Positions 8,470 through 16,596 of a DNA stretch of 46,353 bases are shown piece after piece (positions within the stretch are counted from its first letter, which is position 1; every line of letters starts with the position of its first letter). A program made the translations under genes and the position numbers. Source of the DNA: Kutzneria sp. (GTDB lineage: Bacteria > Actinomycetota > Actinomycetes > Mycobacteriales > Pseudonocardiaceae); NCBI GenBank assembly GCA_019239965.1, contig JAFAZC010000133.1:1-46353 (forward strand). Direction: 5' to 3'. The notes beneath the pieces were generated by a model, which saw nothing but the letters and a program-made list of their open reading frames with translations, had not been told where the DNA came from and searched no databases.

Positions 8470-9686
8470 ACCGGCACCTCCGCGGTCATCCCCGCACGGG
8501 CGGTGACCGTGCCCGCCCGCTGGTACACCTGCAGGGTGTCCCCGGCGATCCGGTCCCATGAGTAACGCGCCCGCACCCGGTCCTGGCCGGCGACGCCGTA
8601 GGCCTGGCGCAGCGTCGGATCGGCGAGCACTTGGCGCAGGGTCCTGACGAGCGCCGTGCGGTCCCGCGGCAGGACGAGCCGTCCGGTGACGCCGTCCACC
8701 ACGGTGTCGGTCAGGCCGCCGGTCGCGACCGCCACCACCGGCACCGCGCATGCCATGGCCTCCAGCGGCACGATGCCGAACGGCTCGTACCAGGGCGTGC
8801 ACACCACGACGTCCGCCGAGCGCAGCAAGGTGGGCATGTCCTGCTGGGACACCTGGCCGAGCAGGCACACGCGGTGGCCGACGCCGAAGCGTTCCGCGAT
8901 CCGGCGCAGCCGGCGGGCCTCCGTGTTCGTGGCCAACCGCTCGGGCGGCGGCCCACCCGCGATCACCAGTTCGGTCGCGGGCAACTGGTCGAGGACGGAG
9001 ATGACGGTGTCGAATCCCTTGCGCGGCACGAGCCGCCCGACCGACACCAGCCGGTGCGAGGCACCGCGCTTGGCGCGGGCGCCGTGGGCGCCGAACCGAT
9101 CCGGATCGACCCCGCACGGCACCACCGAGATCTTCGACCTCGGCACGCCCATCCGCACCAGCTCGAACACCTCGTCCGAGCAGGTGGCGGCAATCCGAGT
9201 CACCTCACGTCCGATGAGCCGCTCCAGCCGCCGCCGCTCGGGCGGGCTGGTGTCCTGCTCGCGCTGGTAGCGGTACTTGACAGAGCCCAAGGCATGGAAG
9301 GTCTGCACCACGGGGACGCCCAGCCCGCCCGCCGCAAGCAGCGAAGCCAGGCCTGACATCCAGAAGTGCGCGTGGACGACGTCGGGAGGGTCCGCACGCC
9401 AGTGCCGGGCCAATGTCACCGCGAACTCGCTCATGTAGGGCAGCAGTTCGTCCTTGGCGATGTGGCAGGCGGGACCAGCGGTCACGTGGCATACCGTGAA
9501 CCCGAGGTCGGTTCGCACTCTCTCCGGCGCGTCTGGGTCCTCACGTCGGGTGTACACGGTGACCTCGTGTCCCCGCCTGGCCATCGCCGCGGACAACTCG
9601 GCGACGTGCACGTTCTGGCCCCCGCGGCCGACCTCGCCGAGCACGGCCAGCGGACTGGCGTGCTCGGACACTAGCGCGATCCTCAT
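8466..9686 (-). CDS. GT4 family glycosyltransferase
   Basis: A 406-aa GT-B fold retaining glycosyltransferase. The N-terminal half has the GT4 glycine-rich loop VLGEVGRGGQNVHVAELS and the PPDVVHAHFWMSGL segment. The C-terminal half has LVSVGRLVPRKGFD and the donor-binding EX7E motif in YEPFGIVPLEAMACAVPVVA. It resembles sucrose-phosphate/MshA-like sugar transferases, but donor and acceptor are not deducible. The ATG at 9686 overlaps the upstream stop as ATGA, and its own stop overlaps the GmhA start. Embedding in a heptose operon suggests a role in extending or priming the same glycan. Confidence 0.88.
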   Translation of the reverse strand: MRIALVSEHASPLAVLGEVGRGGQNVHVAELSAAMARRGHEVTVYTRREDPDAPERVRTDLGFTVCHVTAGPACHIAKDELLPYMSEFAVTLARHWRADPPDVVHAHFWMSGLASLLAAGGLGVPVVQTFHALGSVKYRYQREQDTSPPERRRLERLIGREVTRIAATCSDEVFELVRMGVPRSKISVVPCGVDPDRFGAHGARAKRGASHRLVSVGRLVPRKGFDTVISVLDQLPATELVIAGGPPPERLATNTEARRLRRIAERFGVGHRVCLLGQVSQQDMPTLLRSADVVVCTPWYEPFGIVPLEAMACAVPVVAVATGGLTDTVVDGVTGRLVLPRDRTALVRTLRQVLADPTLRQAYGVAGQDRVRARYSWDRIAGDTLQVYQRAGTVTARAGMTAEVPV

Positions 9687-10687
9687 GCGTGCCTCCCACG
9701 TTCGACGATCTCGGTCAGCAGCCAGTCCCAGTCGCGCAGGAAGGCCGCCAACCCGTATCGGGCGAGCGCGGCGTGACGTGCGCACTTGCCCAGCTGTGCC
9801 GCGAGCGCCGGGTCGGCGATCAGCTCGTGCACCGCGCGTTCCAGCACAGCGACGCGTGTGGAGACCACCCCGGCCTCCGGCGGCACCGCCTCCACCGCCT
9901 CGGTGGTGGCCAGTGCGACCACCGGCATCCCCAGCTGCATCGCCTCGATCAGCGACAGCCCGAGCGAGGTCCAGCGCGGCGGGTGCACATACACGCGCCT
10001 GCGGCCCAGCTCGGCGTGTAGCCGTGCCGTCGGCAGGTCGCCGATCGGACGGACCCCAGGCAGGCGCACCTGGTCCGCCGCGATGCCGAACACGTCAACC
10101 GGCGCGAACCGGGGCAGCAGGTCGGTACCGGTCACCCGCCACCGGCGCATCGGCTCGTTGATCACCGCCGCGGACCGACCGAGCTCACCGGTGTAGCGCT
10201 GACCGGGGTCGGGAACGCCGTGCTCGATCACCGTGACCGGCGCACGGCCGGAGTCCCAGACCAGGTCATTGAAGTGCGTGACATGCACCAGGTGCACGTC
10301 GTCGCGGTCGGCCACCGGATGCCTGGTGTTGGGCACGCAGCCCTTGGGGGTGTTGTGCTCGACGTAGACCGCGGGCACATCCCGGCCGGGCCTGCGGCGC
10401 AGCCAGCGCTCGGCCAGCTCGATCTCCCGCGGACGCTGCAGGACCACGGCATCGATCTCGGTGTTGGCGAAGTCGTCCGGGTGGACCTCGCGAACCGCCC
10501 TCGGCCAGTCGCGGCCGCAGCGCCCGCCGCCCCACGGTCCGCCCTCGGGCAGTGTCGGCAGCAGGTACTCGTGGCGGCCGTGCACGAACGACGTCATCCA
10601 CGCGCCGTGCACGTGCCAGACCATGATTCGTAGCGGCTGGGTCGGCGCGGACCAGCCCGGCCGCGAGAGCACCACGCGGTCGGTCAT
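9683..10687 (-). CDS. GT4-like glycosyltransferase
   Basis: A 334-aa protein with a GT-B architecture. It opens with LRIMVWHVHGAWMTSFVHG and has the recognisable donor-site block HPPRWTSLGLSLIEAMQLGMPVV, whose two acidic/neighbouring residues fit the EX7E region although the first position is altered (W-T-S in place of the usual E). VHLVHVTHFNDLVWD and VTVIEHGVPDP resemble the interdomain region of GT4 proteins. The ATG at 10687 and stop at 9683 both overlap neighbours by 4 bases. The function is presumably sugar transfer in the heptose glycan pathway. The substituted first catalytic position makes the exact activity uncertain. Confidence 0.75.
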   Translation of the reverse strand: MTDRVVLSRPGWSAPTQPLRIMVWHVHGAWMTSFVHGRHEYLLPTLPEGGPWGGGRCGRDWPRAVREVHPDDFANTEIDAVVLQRPREIELAERWLRRRPGRDVPAVYVEHNTPKGCVPNTRHPVADRDDVHLVHVTHFNDLVWDSGRAPVTVIEHGVPDPGQRYTGELGRSAAVINEPMRRWRVTGTDLLPRFAPVDVFGIAADQVRLPGVRPIGDLPTARLHAELGRRRVYVHPPRWTSLGLSLIEAMQLGMPVVALATTEAVEAVPPEAGVVSTRVAVLERAVHELIADPALAAQLGKCARHAALARYGLAAFLRDWDWLLTEIVERGRHA

Positions 10688-11706
10688 GTCCTCGCTCCTT
10701 CCAGGCGCTCCACGGCGTCGGCGACGTCGACGGCCGTCACCGAGTCCAAACACGAATGCCTGGCGAGCGGACAGACGCGGGCCCTGGTGTTCCGGCAGGG
10801 CGAGTCCTGGTCACCAAGCAGGACGTGGGCCACGCGGTAGGGCGCCCACTGCCGTGCGGGGACCACTGGCGAGAACAGCGACACCACGGGGGTGCCCACG
10901 GCGGCGGCGAGATGCGCGGGCCCGGTGTTGCCGACCACGACCGCATCCGCACCGGCGATCACGGCGGCGAGTTCGGAGAGTGTGGTGTGTCCGCCGAGAT
11001 CAATGCCGCGATCGCCAGCCACCCGTGCCGTCAGCGCACGTTCGTCCTGCCCGCCCGTCACCACGACACGGCGGCCGCGTTCGGCGAGTTCGGTGACGGT
11101 CTGCGCGCAGCGTTGCGGCGACCAGGCTCGTGCCGGCACGGAGGCGCCGGGGTGCAGCACGACATACGGCTCGGTGCCGACTGCTCGCGGCGGCGCGGGC
11201 AGGCCGAGAACGGCGAGCCTGCCGTCGTCGTTCGACCCCAGCGTGAACCCGGCGGCCTTGGCGACGGCGAGCGCGCGTTCCGGCTCAGGCAGGCCATCGT
11301 GCACGTCGATACCCGGCTGTAGCCGAATGTCCAGCAGGGAACCGGGGTAGTCCTCCGATATCGCCGCGATCCGTGGTATCCCGGCCATGCGCGACAGCAG
11401 CGCGGTCGGCAGCGCCGACTGGTGATGGGAGGTCAGCACCAGCGCGCAGTCGAATCTCCCGCGTGTCAGCCTACGCCGCACGGACTCGATGTCATGGCGG
11501 CGCACAGCGCTGGGAGTGGGATCGACCCATGGACAGTGCCAGACCACCACGTCGTGCACCCCGGGAAGGATTCGTGCCGCCTTGTCCCCGCGTGGGCCAC
11601 ACAGGACAGTAACCCGACTCCGGTGTGCCGCGGCCCTGATCGCCGGTCCGGATAGGAGTACGTCGCCGACGCTGTCCAGCCGGACGACCAGCACGTGCCG
11701 TTTCAC
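10684..11706 (-). CDS. GT9 glycosyltransferase (heptosyltransferase type)
   Basis: A complete 340-aa GT9. The N-terminus HVLVVRLDSVGDVLLSGPAI is the family signature. The donor domain carries YVVLHPGASVPARAWSPQRC and VVVGNTGPAHLAAAVGTPVVSLF. A Cys-containing tail (PCRNTRARVCPLARHSCLD) is characteristic of one actinobacterial GT9 subgroup and could be a metal site. The start is a GTG (11706) overlapping the HAD phosphatase stop as GTGA. The probable reaction is transfer of a heptose from ADP-heptose to a lipid- or saccharide-linked acceptor at the cytoplasmic face. Neighbouring GmhA, GmhB-like and HldE-like genes support the heptose donor. Confidence 0.88.
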   Translation of the reverse strand: MKRHVLVVRLDSVGDVLLSGPAIRAAAHRSRVTVLCGPRGDKAARILPGVHDVVVWHCPWVDPTPSAVRRHDIESVRRRLTRGRFDCALVLTSHHQSALPTALLSRMAGIPRIAAISEDYPGSLLDIRLQPGIDVHDGLPEPERALAVAKAAGFTLGSNDDGRLAVLGLPAPPRAVGTEPYVVLHPGASVPARAWSPQRCAQTVTELAERGRRVVVTGGQDERALTARVAGDRGIDLGGHTTLSELAAVIAGADAVVVGNTGPAHLAAAVGTPVVSLFSPVVPARQWAPYRVAHVLLGDQDSPCRNTRARVCPLARHSCLDSVTAVDVADAVERLEGART

Positions 11707-12240
11707 CGCAGCACCATCCGCACGGCGGTCAGCAGATCCGCCGCAACGACCGGTGCGCTGTCGATCTCCGTACGCCGGGTCCGCTGAGTCGGCACGAGAA
11801 TCGCCCGTGCGCCCGCATTGAGTCCCGCGTGCACGTCCCGGCCAATGTCACCGACAACCACAACTCGTCTCGGTGGAATACCGAGCTCGTATGCGGCGTC
11901 AACTACCATTCCCGGCGCGGGCTTGCGGCACGGACACCCTTGGCCCTCGTCGTGCACACAGATCCGCCATACGTCGAAAGCGCCGAGCAGCTGCTCAATC
12001 CGGTCGTTGACCATCGCCATGGCCCGTGTCGACAGCAGCCCCGTGGCCACGCCGGACTGATTGGTCACCACGCCGACACGGATCCCGTTGTGGCGCAACG
12101 TTTGCAACGCGATCGCGGCTGTTGGGACCGGTTGGACGAGTGCGGGGTCGCCGTTGTAGGGGACGTCGACAACGAGCGTGCCGTCCCGGTCGAACAGCAC
12201 CGCCTCGCATGCCGGATCTGTCGTGGTCACGGGGGTCGTG
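11703..12240 (-). CDS. HAD-IIIA phosphatase, D-glycero-D-manno-heptose-1,7-bisphosphatase type (GmhB-like)
   Basis: About 179 aa from the GTG at 12240 (a GTG at 12269 is in frame too, and neither has a clear ribosome-binding site). The HAD nucleophile motif is VLFDRDGTLV, motif II is GVVTNQSGVATG, and KPAPGMV plus VVVGDIGRDV complete the site. A CVHDEGQGCPC segment supplies the Cys-His-Cys-Cys zinc loop typical of GmhB. GmhB removes the C7 phosphate of heptose 1,7-bisphosphate between the two activities of HldE. This is the first gene of the seven-gene overlapping minus-strand series and is divergent from a GT9 gene starting at 12353, so the roughly 110 bases between them should hold two promoters. 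Confidence 0.85.
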
Positions 12241-12352
12241 ATTTCCGTTGCGAGCAGGAGTAAACGCACTCGGGGGAACTACTACTCACCGTCACGCCGT
12301 TTCGACGGGGAGCGCACGGGTAGCCGCCGGATTCCTTCCGGAAGGCAGAGAC

Positions 12353-13273
12353 ATGCCCACGCCCACCGCGGTGATCCTTCGCGCGTTGAAACTCGGCGAC
12401 CTCTTGGTCGCGGTGCCCGCGCTGAGAGCGATCCGGGCCGGGTTGCCGGAGCACCGGCTCGTGTTGGCCACATCCGGCTGGCTCGCTCCGATAGTCGGCC
12501 TGATCGGCTGCGTCGACGAGATCCTTCCGGTGTCCGGCCTGGTGGCCCTGCGGGGAGTTGTCCACCCCGACGTGGCCGTCAACCTGCATGGTGCGGGCCC
12601 GGAGAGCAACGCCCTCCTGGACGCCCTGCACCCTGTGCGCCGGATCGGCCACGGCGGCCACGGCTGGTCGGGCCCGAGATGGATCGACGGCACCCACGAA
12701 CGGCGGCGTTGGTGCCGGATGCTGCGCGCGCACGGCTTCGACGCTGACCCCGACGATCTTCTGGTGCCCCGCCCCCGATTGCCCAGCCTCGCCCCCGGTG
12801 CGACCGTGATTCACCCCGGTGCCGCCTTCGGCAGCAGGAGGTGGCCGGTCGAGCGGTTCGCCGAGGTGGCACGGGCGTTTGGCGGCACTGTCGTGGTCAC
12901 GGGAAGCGAGCACGAGCGCGAACTCGCCCTCACCGTGGCCAGCGTCGCCGGCCTGCCCGACCGAGCGGCGCTCGCGGGCAGGATCGGACTCCTGGAGATG
13001 GCCGCGCTCGTGGCGAACGCGCGCCTGGTGGTCAGCGCGGACACCGGGATCGCCCATCTGTCTTATGCGTTCGGCACGCCTTCGGTGGTGCTGTTCGGGC
13101 CGGCGCCCGCGGAGCAGTGGGGGCCGCCGCCGGACGGGCCGCACTACTCGCTGACGGATCCGTCGGTCCGGAGGGGAGATCCGTTCGCCGACGATGCCGA
13201 TCCCGCACTGCTGGCGGTGACACCGGCCGCCGTGCTCGCCGCCGCAAGACGCGCGCTTCAGCCATGGATGTAG
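12353..13273 (+). CDS. GT9 glycosyltransferase (heptosyltransferase type)
   Basis: A 306-aa GT9 on the plus strand. The start is ATG 12353, preceded by GGAAGGCAGAG, a good ribosome-binding site. The N-terminus TAVILRALKLGDLLVAVPAL is diagnostic. The C-terminal donor domain has ATVIHPGAAFGSRRWPVERF and VVSADTGIAHLSYAFGTPSVVLFGP. It probably transfers heptose from ADP-heptose, like its relatives in this locus. It is transcribed away from the HAD/GT operon and is the right-hand limit of the heptose region. The following gene has its own promoter immediately after the stop. At least three complete GT9 enzymes imply several heptose residues or several acceptors. Confidence 0.88.
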   Translation: MPTPTAVILRALKLGDLLVAVPALRAIRAGLPEHRLVLATSGWLAPIVGLIGCVDEILPVSGLVALRGVVHPDVAVNLHGAGPESNALLDALHPVRRIGHGGHGWSGPRWIDGTHERRRWCRMLRAHGFDADPDDLLVPRPRLPSLAPGATVIHPGAAFGSRRWPVERFAEVARAFGGTVVVTGSEHERELALTVASVAGLPDRAALAGRIGLLEMAALVANARLVVSADTGIAHLSYAFGTPSVVLFGPAPAEQWGPPPDGPHYSLTDPSVRRGDPFADDADPALLAVTPAAVLAAARRALQPWM

Positions 13274-13274
13274 C

Positions 13275-13303
13275 TTGACAATCAAGGTAGTTCGGTTTAC
13301 TGT
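13275..13303 (+). promoter_or_regulatory. Probable sigma-70-type promoter
   Basis: A consensus -35 TTGACA at 13275-13280 is followed after 17 bases by TACTGT (13298-13303), which fits the actinobacterial -10 pattern TAnnnT. The stretch 13274-13340 is unusually AT-rich for this window. The next gene starts at 13359 behind CGAGGA. Confidence 0.65.
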
Positions 13304-13358
13304 GATTTTAGCTCATAAATCAAGTTACTTGCCGAATAAGAGACCCGAGGAAACGCCC

Positions 13359-13790
13359 ATGTCCCAGACCGCAACACCGCTGACCCGCGACGAGCAGATC
13401 GTTCTGAAAAGGGCCGCCTTCGGCGCTGTCCACTTGCTCTCGCTCGCCGACACCAGCCTCACCGGCCTGTCCGCGGCCAAGGAGAACATGGCTGGCGCCA
13501 GAGTCCTCTCCGGCGCCACCGGCATCATCGGCCATGCCCTGAACACCAGGGACAAAGTCAAGCTCAAGGGCACCGCCGCCGACGTGGCTGACGAGATCCT
13601 TCCGGCCCTGTCCACCGCCGTCGCCACGCTCGACCACAAGGCTCCCGACCAGGCCGAGGAGTTCCGCAAGCTCGTCACGACCGCCGTCGACCAGGCGGCC
13701 CGCTCGACCCAGAAGGGCGACATCACCCCGGCCCAGACCGAAATGATCAACAAAATCGTGACCGCGCTGGGCACCGCGTCGTTCGGCTGA
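13359..13790 (+). CDS. Conserved small helical protein of unknown function
   Basis: A 143-aa soluble protein starting MSQTATPLTRDEQIV. I do not assign a function. It is rich in Ala, Thr and Lys and reads as a chain of amphipathic helices (VLKRAAFGAVHLLSLAD; residues about 18-34), with no signal peptide, membrane segment or cysteine. Its opening (a DEQ segment followed by a helical Ala-rich stretch) resembles small hypothetical proteins I associate with Amycolatopsis and relatives, but I cannot verify that here. The start is supported by the CGAGGA ribosome-binding site, and a strong AT-rich promoter lies just upstream. It is a single-gene unit between the heptose locus and a DinB-like gene. 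The strong promoter suggests high or stress-induced expression. Confidence 0.8.
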   Translation: MSQTATPLTRDEQIVLKRAAFGAVHLLSLADTSLTGLSAAKENMAGARVLSGATGIIGHALNTRDKVKLKGTAADVADEILPALSTAVATLDHKAPDQAEEFRKLVTTAVDQAARSTQKGDITPAQTEMINKIVTALGTASFG

Positions 13791-13975
13791 TGCCACGACC
13801 CGCCGCGAGAGGGAAATCAGGCGAATCGCATATCTGGAGAGGTCATGAGCCGCCGCCGCGACACGCGGGTCGGTGGAGTTGATGTCCATGGCGGCAGGTA
13901 CCGCGTTCCGCGGCGTGGAGGCATGTGTCGGATTCCCGCCAGCGCGTGCCGTTGTGGGCGTGCAAGCTGAGGTGC

Positions 13976-14641
13976 ATGACCAACGTCTTCGACGGAGTCA
14001 TCGATCGGTTCGTTCTGTCCAGCGGCGGGTTCGAGCGGCGGCTGCGGTTGGTGCGGCCCACGCAATGGGGCTTGCCGACCCCGTGTGCCCAGTGGAACGT
14101 GCGCCAGCTGGTCAACCACATGACCCGCGGAAATCTCAACTACGTTCATCTGGTCGCTGGCGGCAGCGGTGCGGAATTCCTGCGGCTCCGAGAAGTCGAC
14201 GCGCTTGACGACGATCCGGTAGGCGCCTACACCAGGTCCGTGCGGGAGTGCCGTGAAGCGTTCGGTCGACCGGGAGCCCTGCGGAACGTGCTGGACTACC
14301 CGTTGGGGCCGGTGGCCGGGAGCCAGGCACTCGCCGTGCGCGTCACCGACACGACGATTCACACGTGGGACCTGGCGCGAGCCCTCGGTGTCGATGACGC
14401 TCTCGAGCCCAGCCTGATCACGTGGATGGCCGAGCATCTGGAGGCGATCTACGCCGGAATGGCGGAAACACCGGTCTCCGTCGAGACGACCCACCGCTTC
14501 TTCGCGGCCCCGGTGAACGCGGTCGCCAGCGATATATCGAGACAGGACCGGCTGTTGCGCAGGATGGGCAGAAATCCGCACCGTGCGTTCCCTGACTCTG
14601 CCGTCACCAGGCCACCCGAAGCCGTTCGAGACCGTAGATGA
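13976..14641 (+). CDS. Maleylpyruvate isomerase N-terminal/DinB-fold metal-binding protein
   Basis: A 221-aa protein of the mycothiol-dependent maleylpyruvate isomerase superfamily. These are four-helix DinB-fold enzymes that bind a divalent metal through a His, an acidic residue and a His. Here the candidates are His48 (QLVNHMTRG), Asp125 and His129 (VTDTTIHTWDLARALG). The final part (SRQDRLLRRMGRNP) is the typical end of the family, but the frame continues another 20 or so residues into a P450 remnant on the other strand. The original stop may therefore have been lost. The ATG at 13976 follows AGCTGAGG. Substrate is unknown, and this subgroup includes likely thiol transferases. It is distinct from the gentisate-pathway isomerase at 27927. 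Confidence 0.78.
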   Translation: MTNVFDGVIDRFVLSSGGFERRLRLVRPTQWGLPTPCAQWNVRQLVNHMTRGNLNYVHLVAGGSGAEFLRLREVDALDDDPVGAYTRSVRECREAFGRPGALRNVLDYPLGPVAGSQALAVRVTDTTIHTWDLARALGVDDALEPSLITWMAEHLEAIYAGMAETPVSVETTHRFFAAPVNAVASDISRQDRLLRRMGRNPHRAFPDSAVTRPPEAVRDRR

Positions 14642-14830
14642 ACGAGTCATGGCGGAAGCGCAATTCGCTGATGGTGTCGAGGATGTGGAGATCGGGGAAG
14701 CGTGCGATCAACTGGGTGAGCGCGATCTGCAGTTCCAGCAGTGCCAGTGTCGGATCGATCGCCTCTCTCGTCCAGAGACAGAACGATACGGCGCGGTTCG
14801 GAAAGTGGCAAGTGCGTCGGACAGAGTTTG
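14604..14830 (-). pseudogene. Cytochrome P450, C-terminal remnant
   Basis: The minus strand, though too interrupted for a long reading frame, encodes the tail of a bacterial P450 ending at a TGA at 14604-14606. It reads LALLELQIALTQLIARFPDL, then SELRFRHDSFIYGLERLRVAW. This matches the family's post-heme helix (LARLEL...ALLARFPDL) and its usual end (GLERLPVTW). Just upstream HFPNRAVSFCLW can be laid over the heme-Cys loop (HFGxGxHxCLG), but the glycines are gone and the loop is out of register. The rest of the gene is absent. It overlaps the 3' end of the plus-strand DinB-like gene, suggesting a deletion or rearrangement here. Confidence 0.6.
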
Positions 14831-14914
14831 GTCACGTACATTGGGCGGACCAGAGTCGTTGCTGGCCAACGTGGTTAGAGCTGAATAAGCCGGTGATCAA
14901 TGGGCACGGCGGGA

Positions 14915-15934
14915 CTAGCGCCGCTGTTCACGCAGCAGGCGTATCACAGCTCGCTCCAGCGACGCCCGCCCACAGTCGCCAGCGAGGTGTTGGGTATGGA
15001 GTCGGCGCAGCGTGGCCTCGATGGTGTGGCCGGCGTGATAGGCCTGGCACACCCTGGGATCGACGTAGGCGCGGCGGGCGACCGCCGGAGTGTTGCCAAG
15101 CTGCTCGGCAACCGCGCGCATCACATGGGCCTCGGCGCGCTTTTCCGCGGCCTTCGACGTCGGCGGATCCAGTGTGGCGAATTCGGCGGCCGCCAGCACC
15201 GTGGCGGCCCACGTACGCATGTCCTTGACGGTGTACTGCTCCCCAGCGAACTCCTTGAACCGCTCGTTGACGTCGCGCGCGGTGACCTCCTGACGTTCGC
15301 CGGACGTGTCACGATAGGAGAACAGCCGCTCGTGGTCGTGGCGTCCGCGACGCAGGGTGGTCACCAGCCGGGCAAGCTCGGCATCCCGGATCACCGCCAA
15401 CCGCTCGAGCCCACCCTTGGCCGGGAACCGGAACCGCAACTGGCCGGCATGCAGCCGTACGTGCCCACGCAGCAGCGTGGCCACTCCGTGTGAGTCGTTC
15501 TCCTCGGCGTATTCCTCGCCACCAGTGCGGAAGACCCCACGGTCCAGGATGCGAAGTGCCCCGGCAAGCACGCGTGCGTATCCCAGTCCAGGTCTGCGCA
15601 GGTCCGCGTCGATCCTTGTCCGCACCCGGGGCAGCCTGACGGCCAGGCCCAGGGCCCGGTCGAACTTCTCCTCATCGCGGGCGCTACGCCAGGCGTTGTG
15701 ATAGAGGTACTGCCGGCGCCCGGCGTCGTCGATGCCGACAGCCTGGATGTGTCCGTTGGGATATGGACAGATCCATACGTCACGCCAAGCAGGTGGAATC
15801 ACCAGACTACGTACCCGGTCCAGCGTCTCGCTGTCCAGTACCGACTCACCGTTGTCGTCGACGTAGGAGAACCCGCGGCCGCGTCGGATCCGATGGATTC
15901 CGGGACCGGCGCAGTGGCTGCGCCGCAGTCTCAT
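14915..15934 (-). CDS. DNA topoisomerase IB
   Basis: A 339-aa monomeric type IB topoisomerase, which relaxes supercoils through a 3'-phosphotyrosyl intermediate. The catalytic set is visible: Arg136 (GVFRTGGEEY), Lys173 (FPAKGG), Arg240 (VKDMRTW) and the nucleophile Tyr290 (NTPAVARRAYVDPRV). The N-terminal IRRGRGFSYVDDNG and IPPAWRDVWICP blocks are typical of bacterial/poxvirus-like TopIB. Length matches the Deinococcus-type enzyme. The start (ATG 15934) is 12 bases after the DUF4235 gene, so the two are probably co-transcribed. Upstream in the same direction lies a basic SAP-tailed protein. A stress or DNA-maintenance role is inferred from these neighbours. Confidence 0.92.
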   Translation of the reverse strand: MRLRRSHCAGPGIHRIRRGRGFSYVDDNGESVLDSETLDRVRSLVIPPAWRDVWICPYPNGHIQAVGIDDAGRRQYLYHNAWRSARDEEKFDRALGLAVRLPRVRTRIDADLRRPGLGYARVLAGALRILDRGVFRTGGEEYAEENDSHGVATLLRGHVRLHAGQLRFRFPAKGGLERLAVIRDAELARLVTTLRRGRHDHERLFSYRDTSGERQEVTARDVNERFKEFAGEQYTVKDMRTWAATVLAAAEFATLDPPTSKAAEKRAEAHVMRAVAEQLGNTPAVARRAYVDPRVCQAYHAGHTIEATLRRLHTQHLAGDCGRASLERAVIRLLREQRR

Positions 15935-15946
15935 GTGGTGGTCATG

Positions 15947-16210
15947 TCAGCGGTCTGGCCAGGTACCGGTGAGCCTGCGGTAGCCGGCCGCGCCCGCCCG
16001 GTCGATCGCGGCCTTGACCAGACCGAAGATCGCTCCCTGCATGGCGGCCGCGGTGAGCACCTCGCGCCATCCGAGGTCCTGGTCGGTCGCCTCTGGTGGC
16101 TCGTCCTGGCCGGTGGTGGCCTGCCACACCTTCTTGAAGATGAAGCCCGCGGCAATCCCACCGAGCACCCCGACCAGCATGCCGAGCGGTTTGTAGACCA
16201 ACTTGTGCAT
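15947..16210 (-). CDS. DUF4235 membrane protein
   Basis: An 87-aa DUF4235 protein. A hydrophobic helix (LGMLVGVLGGIAAGFIFKKVW, in two overlapping parts near residues 9-29) and a second weaker one (LTAAAMQGAIFGLVKAAI) suggest a small two-pass membrane protein. Family function is unknown. Members are common in actinomycetes, often near stress genes. The ATG is at 16210. The gene lies 56 bases after the basic SAP-tailed gene and 12 bases before topoisomerase IB, consistent with a three-gene transcript. Confidence 0.85.
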   Translation of the reverse strand: MHKLVYKPLGMLVGVLGGIAAGFIFKKVWQATTGQDEPPEATDQDLGWREVLTAAAMQGAIFGLVKAAIDRAGAAGYRRLTGTWPDR

Positions 16211-16266
16211 TCTGCTCTCCGTTCCGTGTGTCCTCGATGGACACAGACCGGGCCGAGTGCCGTCGG

Positions 16267-16596
16267 TCACCGGCCGAGGGCCTTCTCCAGCTCCTTCTTG
16301 GTCATGGTGGAACGCCCCTTGACGCCCCGCTTCTTGGCTTCGTTATAGAGCTGGTCCTTGGTCGGGCCCTTCGGCCCCTTGCGTCCGGACCGCTTGCCGC
16401 CGCGACGCTGGGGCGACATGTCGTTCGTGGATGACCGACTGGCCTGTTTCGACTCGCCTGACTGCGCGCGGTTCTTGTTCACAGTTCTGGCCGCGATCTC
16501 CTCGGCCCGGTCCTTGCTCTCGCCGCGGTCCTTGGCCGACTGCTTGATGTGCTGGTACTGCCGCTCCCGTTTCTTGTTCCATGCCTGCTGTGGCAT
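16267..16596 (-). CDS. Basic protein with C-terminal SAP/Rho_N-like tail (plasmid-stabilisation-like)
   Basis: A 109-aa, very hydrophilic, Lys/Arg-rich protein starting MPQQAWNKKRERQYQHIKQS. Residues 1-50 look like a charged helix that includes EEIAARTVNKNRAQSGESKQ. A basic linker follows (RRGGKRSGRKGPKGP). Residues 79-107 (TKDQLYNEAKKRGVKGRSTM, then TKKELEKAL) form a SAP or Rho_N-type helix-extended-loop-helix nucleic-acid-binding motif. Such proteins are often labelled plasmid stabilisation protein without proof. DNA or RNA binding is likely and the cellular role unknown. The same tail motif occurs at the end of the hemerythrin protein at 34271. The ATG is at 16596, and it is followed by DUF4235 and topoisomerase IB. 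Confidence 0.8.
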   Translation of the reverse strand: MPQQAWNKKRERQYQHIKQSAKDRGESKDRAEEIAARTVNKNRAQSGESKQASRSSTNDMSPQRRGGKRSGRKGPKGPTKDQLYNEAKKRGVKGRSTMTKKELEKALGR

